Source of the DNA: Parietichytrium sp. I65-24A
Lineage: Eukaryota > Sar > Bigyra > Thraustochytrida > Thraustochytriidae
Direction: 5' to 3'
Assembly: GCA_012862575.1 (NCBI GenBank)
Contig: BLSF01000014.1
Location: forward strand, 496,001 to 560,000
DNA: 64,000 nt
In this document: positions 60,001 to 64,000 of the stretch, in pieces
Position numbering within the stretch: position 1 is the stretch's first letter
How the letters are laid out: every line of letters begins with the position of its first letter
The notes under the pieces: generated by a model
The model's database searches: none
What the model was told of the DNA's origin: nothing
What the model saw: only the letters and a program-made list of their open reading frames with translations
Position numbers and translations under genes: made by a program

Positions 60001-60246
60001 CACTTTGAGGGCGAGTCTTACTCTTTCCCGACTTTGTATCGTTGGGGCGGTTCAGCTAAAACCTTTACCGTGGTAATCTGGGATCCTGACACCCAGGACG
60101 ACAAGCGCGAAGAAACATTCCAGACCCATCTTGGCCCGTACATTGGCGGTGTTCTTCTGGAAATGATTAATCATATTATGAGCATTGTTGATCCCGATGA
60201 AGAGTCTAGCGAAAGCGAAGGCGAGGATGAGATTAAGAACCCTTGA
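54031..60246 (+). CDS. Unconventional myosin with helical repeats and MyTH4-FERM tail
   Basis: 2071 residues from ATG 54031, which starts M-A-N-F-E-V-G-E-L-V-W-V; the frame is open 40 codons further up but without ATG. The motor spans ~70-800: P-loop G-E-S-G-A-G-K-T 161-168, switch I N-N-S-S-R-F-G-K 251-258, switch II D-I-F-G-F-E 482-487, actin-interface H-F-I-R-C-L-K-P-N ~691-699. Loop 1 (~184-228) carries a ~45-residue Ser/Thr/Pro-rich insert with R-R-K-S-K. One degenerate IQ lies at ~810-825. Residues ~830-1530 form repeated helical pairs of ~60-70 residues. Then come an acidic linker, a MyTH4 domain (~1600-1740, K-D-K-C-I-F-Q-N-Y) and a FERM domain (~1765-2056). MyTH4-FERM tails bind microtubules, membranes or adhesion receptors at actin protrusions. 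The whole 6.2-kb frame is intronless. Confidence 0.93.
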   Translation: MANFEVGELVWVPHERDAYVACKVTKGFAAGSAGAAQVVKGEHMGEEMSIEAGISGKVVKLEEMQDGTTMQNMVEMKELNEAGILDNLKRRFEKDEIYTNVGTILIAVNPFKLLPLYTPEVLEQYRALGSKVCKPHVFAVADNAYKSMFSHSNNQSCVISGESGAGKTETTKLFLQYLTEISAVPEGSTHTSSSAANSTTPANQLPPTAPRRKSKPVAADSFRNKGGLQEEILQANPLMEAFGNAKTVRNNNSSRFGKWIEIMFDGLKGTMKAGKITSYLLEKSRLVHQSNGERNYHIFYQLCAGARADRKLREWLELGEPEEYHYLNQSDILVVEGINDEKHWEKVRRAMSVIKISEEDVSQCLETLAGILHLGNVVFDEVEKSGDGHAKVANPGALAICARQLHVNVNTLERVLTSKSVGVRSVVLKPYNKEEACDARDALAKAIYGQLFEWLIRKINRCLQAPSESLENLEMRSIGVLDIFGFESFECNSFEQLCINYCNEKLQLHFNEHIFKLEQDEYCKEGLEIHQIGFVDNQPCVDVLESKGSGVFSMIDEEIAIPKGSDSGFLNKVIQRSTISSDVLKRPSVKEIGSDKCFIVSHYAGPVAYNVSGFLEKNKDALHDDLMSCMLTSDQLLIQVLFEGFNQEQDLAMKNNSRGSRSSSRARAKTLGSKFKEQLQTLMTTLQKTQPHFIRCLKPNGQKVGDVFESPMVLSQLRCAGVLEVCRIRQIGFPVRFDFDNAIRRFACIVQPFTPGQNSAQDIEILCQALTVRGILEPGRWQLGKTKLFLKNDQQVVLEASRAEALQSIATKVQATVRMFSCRVTYGEWIQVLALLDAAKEIDSLFYALEVSSDLPYGGKHMPQVQRAKERLSRLQDEKRVSDLLRGALGSLDMTSLHKAIEAAKEINLDNSLVEEAREALAKVQKAKALRVELDGAISDRNHDRLVVLIDQAKNELGLIEEEDDKLRQAVAMLDRLSGEKCLIEKLDKTLATCKDPDELDHVINELEEWGFKQDGPLSQAQTICHLMYQVRDAEKTRNYIKLRDSLHSKDLPAANRSESALQLLEQLKVEHDLRSELDAGNFEAAKRILYTLPSDTPREFREEAESDLRKLQIMHDLGIACDTNDVDKIQDMVSRAADLNLKRDHFPVLNKAHQLLEEAGEDAKFFSDISACITAKDASRLQELAELANERGKDSLAKRAREEGARIESDLDLAQKLQKCFTLEQVSDVCKASRSDLAPKCIEAARRAEKALSEPTAEKSVLEQAKKALDELQMPQMSSRLEDAIERCSSRLELEQQLREAMANNNQSKMTQLLDDIEQTYEPKPIANSPVIHHSRAKSKLVESCKTMLNREAKADELLAELETAMDEEDLDLLNNVMAKVIQAGVTLDPDRFSRAQKLIITLEVQREECANIVAEMRVLKGKASGSKGITPGDLQPLEKALQSKQGKSGVAEVRHAKALLDQVQKQLLVQQALADALKTRKFKDLKRALDSAQEQGVTYLDSAAKVRAELRDKDQERRAAQRAAHEAGVQFKEENSGDESEEEKGCDPSDGAEGSSSPNAVADKILLERRSLARNNRFDFTHYDKMRSDESFAKGTFLLHKSRAKKDKCIFQNYVINKSLLDFGSDKTLNKAAVSIHKAILGYCGDKSMAFPATLARDVLMKGLDTHELADEVYLQLCKQLTLNPRPESIGRCWQLMCMVVGTFPPSHDFELYVLNFLLRNVDIPGLVGNYASFALRRLEGMISTGASGFLPSIEEIQAYTDRPPILARIELVDGTVLTEELPVTPDLEVGKVNEICGHFLSLQDTRADHFGITIDGKIPLRRSDFLGDEFVQATRTGDVIRFVYQRIIVLRIDDYDEPSEVDPMYNRLVYLQAQVDFAKGEFHDVNPSEAIELVAESLAVDHGEDLPENLCEDCGLAGYVPPLEGCRDLREVADKVAELYINLDLGRMDPAELQESFVRKLQLKERYGRLSFSTLDRGALEIDCTGIHFEGESYSFPTLYRWGGSAKTFTVVIWDPDTQDDKREETFQTHLGPYIGGVLLEMINHIMSIVDPDEESSESEGEDEIKNP

Positions 60247-60830
60247 AATTTTACTATAGATGATTAAATTTATTTTTCCCTTCTTACTTTTTTGATTCCC
60301 AATCAAGCACTGCCGTCGGCAAACCAGTGCATCAATGTCATCCATCGATAGGTCGTTGACAAAGAAAGTGTCCGCGAGCCCTATCAGAGCGAGGATAAGA
60401 AACACCCTTGCGCTTTCTGTGTGGGCTGTGAAGAACGAAGTCTATACTTTGTCAACCTAAAGACGCAACGTGCTAGAAAAAGTGTTGAAAGGAGTGAAGA
60501 CGATTGGATATCGAACTATGCCTGCAATACAGAGCGATTATTTGGCCTGCAAAGTCGTGGGAATCGCCACACTGCCGGCCACCGAATTTTGGGCAGCGCC
60601 TGAAGTTTGTGCGCGTTCGTCCCTTAGACGGTCTTGAAAAACCGGTATCACGTAGAGAAATTCACGAAAAATCGAAGATCTGCTTTATATTGATTTTGAG
60701 AAATAGACAAAACACTCTCTGAACCTGGCTAGCTTGTCAAGCGCTCTGTAGAAATCTTTGATTTACAGAGGAACTGAGTAAGCTATGGCTTGCCAGACCG
60801 AAATTCACGGTCTCCAGCAGAGTGGAGGAT
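60247..60830. other. Spacer between convergent myosin and beta-propeller genes
   Basis: 584 bases; nothing but short frames and an ACCGGTA at 60641. Confidence 0.6.
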
Positions 60831-61703
60831 TTATAATTTCACACTGACTACCTGTCCAGAAGATGATTCAAATATGAACAACTCGCCAGTCTCGTCGTTG
60901 ATGCACAACCCGGTGATTTGTGCCCCGCCAAGCTCTCTGATCTCCATATCTCGAACATGACCACCATCTTTCCCAGTGGGGTCCAGCACTGAGACAAGTG
61001 CTGTCCCTTGAAAGTCGTACCTTGCTACGTACAACAACCCCGTCCTTGCGTCCCACGCTGCGGCCGATGGCCCTAGTCGACCAGAAAAATTGTGCATGAC
61101 CGAGCCAACGAAGGCGCCGTGCGGACGACGCACATAACGAAGTACGCGATTTCGAAGCGTCTCGCACACAAATAAAACACCACCTTCCTCATCGACCGCT
61201 AGCCCGCATGGCTGTGCCAAGCAGTCGAGTGCAATGGGACGAAGTACCTTTGTTGCGCAATCAATAGCGAAGACACTGCCTTTTGCGCTATCTATTCCGG
61301 TTTCGCCCATGGGGCCACCATCTGCAAAGAGCACCAGACCTTCGCCGTCATCTGTGCTCATCGTGCACACAGAAGTCGGACCAAGGAGCCTTCTGCCTTC
61401 GTACTCGCGGACGCCATCCCCGTTATCATCTGATATTGCTCCTGACTCTGACTCGCCCACATCTAGCCGGGAAACGCGCAGTAGGGCAGCATGCTCCAAA
61501 TCGGCTACCCACACTCTGCCGCTGCTATCCACTGCGACATCTACGGGCCTGCCCCTAGTGCTCTCGCTCTCGGTCGTTGCATCGCGCAGGTCTCCAAGTC
61601 GAAACACCTTGGCCGAGGAGGACGACACCGCTATATACTGACCGCTTGTGCCATGGAACACAGCACTCGAAAGCCCACTAGCATCCTCTCGAACGATCTC
61701 CAT
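60831..61703 (-). CDS. SMP-30/NHL-type beta-propeller protein
   Basis: 290 residues from ATG 61703. Repeated blade motifs are visible: G-R-P-V-D-V-A-V-D-S-S-G-R-V-W-V-A-D near 51-68, P-C-G-L-A-V-D-E-E-G-G-V-L-F-V-C-E-T near 165-182, L-G-P-S-A-A-A-W-D-A-R-T-G-L-L-Y-V-A near 207-224, and I-T-G-L-C-I-N-D-E-T-G-E-L-F-I-F near 263-278. This spacing fits a six-bladed gluconolactonase / strictosidine-synthase-like propeller. In SMP-30-like enzymes metal ligands come from such loops, but I cannot assign them, so catalysis is uncertain. The first blade looks short. An ATG-started frame at 61846 in another register could be a 5' exon, but no good donor/acceptor pair joins them. No signal peptide at this start. 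Divergence from homologues looks large; family-level call only. Confidence 0.6.
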   Translation of the reverse strand: MEIVREDASGLSSAVFHGTSGQYIAVSSSSAKVFRLGDLRDATTESESTRGRPVDVAVDSSGRVWVADLEHAALLRVSRLDVGESESGAISDDNGDGVREYEGRRLLGPTSVCTMSTDDGEGLVLFADGGPMGETGIDSAKGSVFAIDCATKVLRPIALDCLAQPCGLAVDEEGGVLFVCETLRNRVLRYVRRPHGAFVGSVMHNFSGRLGPSAAAWDARTGLLYVARYDFQGTALVSVLDPTGKDGGHVRDMEIRELGGAQITGLCINDETGELFIFESSSGQVVSVKL

Positions 61704-62030
61704 CTCGCTAGAGCGAACACTGTTAGAGCAGAGGCCGCAGCGGGAACCTTTTCAGTCTGCTCCGCTCTTCTTGCCAGGCGCAACAATCTGTTCGCAGTTT
61801 CAGCGTCGCAGCAACGCACTTCGCGCTCCCTCCTGAGTCGCTCCATCTTTACATCTCAGCTTACAAATTAGTACTAGCAAGGTCTCATAACGGTCACTTT
61901 TTCCGGTCCAGCAATTACATTTTCCAGTAAGGTTGTGTAGCGAAGAACACCTAGTGCGACGGTGTTCATAGTATTTATACAACGAGATCCCAAAAGCCAA
62001 CAATCCCCGACACATCACATCATGAGCGTG
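61704..62030. other. Short spacer between propeller and ATPase genes
   Basis: 327 bases between two minus-strand genes; promoter region of the propeller gene. A 71-codon ATG frame (61631-61846) overlaps its right part and the start of the propeller gene. Confidence 0.5.
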
Positions 62031-64000
62031 CTAGTCCGATTTGGGGCGAGCTGTAGATTGTGGAATGGCCGAGTCGAAGAGGTTCCACATAATTTTGAGG
62101 GTTTCCTCCAGAGCAAGGACCGGCAGCGAGAGCAGCAGCACGAGATGGAGCTGCTCAGCATTGAGAGGGACAAGGCCGAGAGCCGAGGACACGGCGTCCC
62201 ACGAAAGGACGGCCCAGTAAATGGCGATGCTCAGCGGGACCGCGATGGACATGGGAAAGTGTTTCCAGGGCTGGACCTGAAATATGATTGACGAGCGTTC
62301 CGCTATAGAGGAAATGGACAGCCACAGTTGTGAGACGAAAAGAAGTGTGAGAACGATTGTGCGGACGAGAGGGCTCAGCTCAGCATCTGCGAGAAAGTCC
62401 TCCCAGGAATGCGTGGGAACTTGCGACCCAATAGGTAACAAGGGAACCGAAGATAGGTACCCAGGCCGATGTCGCTCGTCCACGAAGTATAGTATTGGCG
62501 CGACGGTACATGCCGCAGCAATGTACAATGCCGGGAGTGCATACAATTGGAGATACCACGCAGTTGCAAGGTTTGAGGATGCTCGGCCAGCATAAAGCGG
62601 CTCGACGTGCTGAAGTGGCAAGGCCAGCGAAGGAAGTCTAGTAACTGTCGTCAGGAGAAGGATGTGTTGCCATCTTAGCAAGTTATCAAAACCAAGGAAA
62701 GCGCTGAGGCAAACGATGGTCAACGATTGCGAAAAGAACAAAGTCATGACGTATCGCGATGCGGAACGAATTTGGGTGACAAGAGTTCGCCCAAACAACA
62801 CACTGGTCAAAATTGCTTCAAGATTATCGTCCATCAGCAGCAAATCTCCGACCGCTTTGGTCTCACGATGGCCGTTCACGCCCATCACGACCGACACATC
62901 CGCTTGTTGAATCGCATCCTTGTCATCCTCTCCATCTCCAACATAGACCACAGCATGGCCAAGATGCTGCAGGAGCCTCACCAGCGCTAGCTTATGACGA
63001 GGTTCTGCGCGGGACACGATCGCCCCATTTGTCACAGCGTCATCCATGAATGAAGCCTTATCTTTCATCGCGAGTGCGAAAAAGTGCTGTGCGGTTGCTT
63101 GCTTGGCCGACGCAACGTCCATCCCAATCGCCTCTGCGCACCATCTCGCAGTTTGTGGGTGATCACCTGTAACCAAGAGGAAGCCAAGACCCGCCTTCTT
63201 GGCTTCGGTCAGCACGTCTGCTGCCCTGTCTCTTGGAGCGTCCAGGATGCCGACGAGGCCAACGAAACAAAGGCCAGTAGATGGAACAAAGTCATCAACG
63301 TCGGTCTCCAAGTTGCTCGCAATGTGTGACCGCGCGATCGCGAGTACTCGAAGACCTGCTCGAGTAAGGCTCTCTACCTGATCCTCAATTGCCTTCTGCA
63401 GGCTATCATCCAAGTCTATCGGACTCGCGTCCTTGCCTGTACAGAGGTATGAGCACCGCTTGATGACAGTCTCCGGAGCGCCTTTTACAGCAATAGTCCT
63501 GACCATTGAGTCCTTCTCCGTTGACATGGTCGCCATAAATTTATCTGTCGAGCGAAAGGGGACGGTCTTTCGAGTTGAAAACTTTGCATCAACAGTCAGC
63601 GCATACGGGGTCAAGGAGGTCTCGGTCCTTGATGACGGTGCGCATTCGAGACTCAGCTGGCGCGCCAGCTTTTCTACTAGTGTAACAAGCGAGGCCTCAG
63701 TGGGGTCGCCAACGGGTCGAACCTTGCCAGAGTCTGCCGCGGTACGAAGGCTTGCGTCGCGGCACAGCGCAATGGTCTCCAGACACATTTGCATGATTGG
63801 TTTCTCCTGGGTCTGAAGAAGTGTTTCGAGCTCGCCGTCCGCCGGGTCATAACTGCTTCCAGAGACCGCGAGGTTTGCTAGTTGCTTGCCGTTAGGGTGT
63901 GGAAAGACTATCTCGCGACAGCTCATTTCAGCGGCAGTCACTGTGCCTGTTTTGTCGGCAACAATGAACGTCGCATCGCCGGAGCGCTCCAAAAGTTTTC
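62031..64000 (-). CDS. P-type cation-transporting ATPase, 3' part (5' end beyond window)
   Basis: About 656 codons, still open at the window edge. The phosphorylation motif D-K-T-G-T-V-T lies ~45 bases from the edge, so the actuator domain and TM1-4 are outside. Seen in order: K-G-A-P-E (nucleotide domain), G-L-V-G-I-L-D-A-P-R-D, T-G-D-H-P-Q-T-A, V-G-D-G-E-D-D-K-D-A-I (canonical G-D-G-V-N-D-A-P-A-L), then about six membrane segments. The layout is that of P2-type pumps. Two features are odd. The hinge motif has Asp for the conserved Asn. The TM6 motif W-V-N-L-V-T-D of Ca2+ and Na+/K+ pumps reads L-L-T-T-V-T-R, so the usual ion-binding Asn and Asp are Thr and Arg. The catalytic Asp and hinge Asp remain, so it should hydrolyse ATP, but the substrate is open. 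Confidence 0.85.
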   Translation of the reverse strand, partial: KLLERSGDATFIVADKTGTVTAAEMSCREIVFPHPNGKQLANLAVSGSSYDPADGELETLLQTQEKPIMQMCLETIALCRDASLRTAADSGKVRPVGDPTEASLVTLVEKLARQLSLECAPSSRTETSLTPYALTVDAKFSTRKTVPFRSTDKFMATMSTEKDSMVRTIAVKGAPETVIKRCSYLCTGKDASPIDLDDSLQKAIEDQVESLTRAGLRVLAIARSHIASNLETDVDDFVPSTGLCFVGLVGILDAPRDRAADVLTEAKKAGLGFLLVTGDHPQTARWCAEAIGMDVASAKQATAQHFFALAMKDKASFMDDAVTNGAIVSRAEPRHKLALVRLLQHLGHAVVYVGDGEDDKDAIQQADVSVVMGVNGHRETKAVGDLLLMDDNLEAILTSVLFGRTLVTQIRSASRYVMTLFFSQSLTIVCLSAFLGFDNLLRWQHILLLTTVTRLPSLALPLQHVEPLYAGRASSNLATAWYLQLYALPALYIAAACTVAPILYFVDERHRPGYLSSVPLLPIGSQVPTHSWEDFLADAELSPLVRTIVLTLLFVSQLWLSISSIAERSSIIFQVQPWKHFPMSIAVPLSIAIYWAVLSWDAVSSALGLVPLNAEQLHLVLLLSLPVLALEETLKIMWNLFDSAIPQSTARPKSD

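Noticed and set aside
1-64000. tRNA, rRNA or snRNA genes
   Set aside because: I looked for T-loop (GGTTCRANNCC) and anticodon-arm patterns on both strands and found no cloverleaf. A tRNAscan/Infernal run would be needed to exclude them.
1-64000. LTR retroelements, Polinton-like or other virus-like elements
   Set aside because: No integrase, protease, capsid or paired long terminal repeats were recognised; the 219-bp array is tandem and lacks element features.

Overview
The window looks like nuclear DNA of a unicellular eukaryote with very few introns. It carries typical eukaryotic proteins (a MyTH4-FERM myosin, a UBC12-type E2, a MINDY deubiquitinase, an ARL2-binding protein, an adrenodoxin reductase, a Naa38-like LSm protein), and only one convincing spliceosomal intron was found (67 bases, GTAAGT...CACAG). 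Genes are compact, lie on both strands, and are separated by 0.3-4 kb of spacer full of simple repeats. A B12-dependent ribonucleotide reductase beside these genes points to an alga or other protist; a unicellular red alga is one candidate, but that is inference only. Two single-N positions (68 and 3162) show this is draft assembly, and both interrupt coding-looking sequence.

Layout. 1-1400: 3' part of a gene for tandem SAM-like domains joined by Arg-Ser linkers. 1401-5340: spacer with a 219-bp tandem repeat and a gene start cut at an N. 5341-19754: housekeeping genes: delta-9 acyl-CoA desaturase, ARL2BP, adrenodoxin reductase, a GCFC-type nuclear protein, class II ribonucleotide reductase, acyl-CoA synthetase. 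20311-44305: six paralogous polytopic membrane proteins on both strands, interrupted by a J-domain gene and a coiled-coil/PH gene. 46272-52005: UBC12, MINDY, a PLP trans-sulfuration-type enzyme and a Naa38-like LSm. 54031-60246: the myosin. 60831-64000: a beta-propeller protein and the 3' part of a P-type ATPase that leaves the window.

The most unusual content is the six-gene family at 20-44 kb. Each protein consists of two homologous halves of about 230 residues. Each half has a soluble entry motif (Y-S-D-x-x-x-F-x-V-x-F-x-x-D), about six hydrophobic segments, a F-x-D-A-x-x-P signature with basic residues, and a short strand-like exit motif (L-K-V-P-I-K or R-L-I-T-L-Q). I do not recognise the family. 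Local tandem and inverted duplication gives a dispersed cluster of highly diverged copies.

Start codons were checked in the bases. Several long reading frames begin at GTG or TTG; for those I use the first in-frame ATG that makes sense for a eukaryote.
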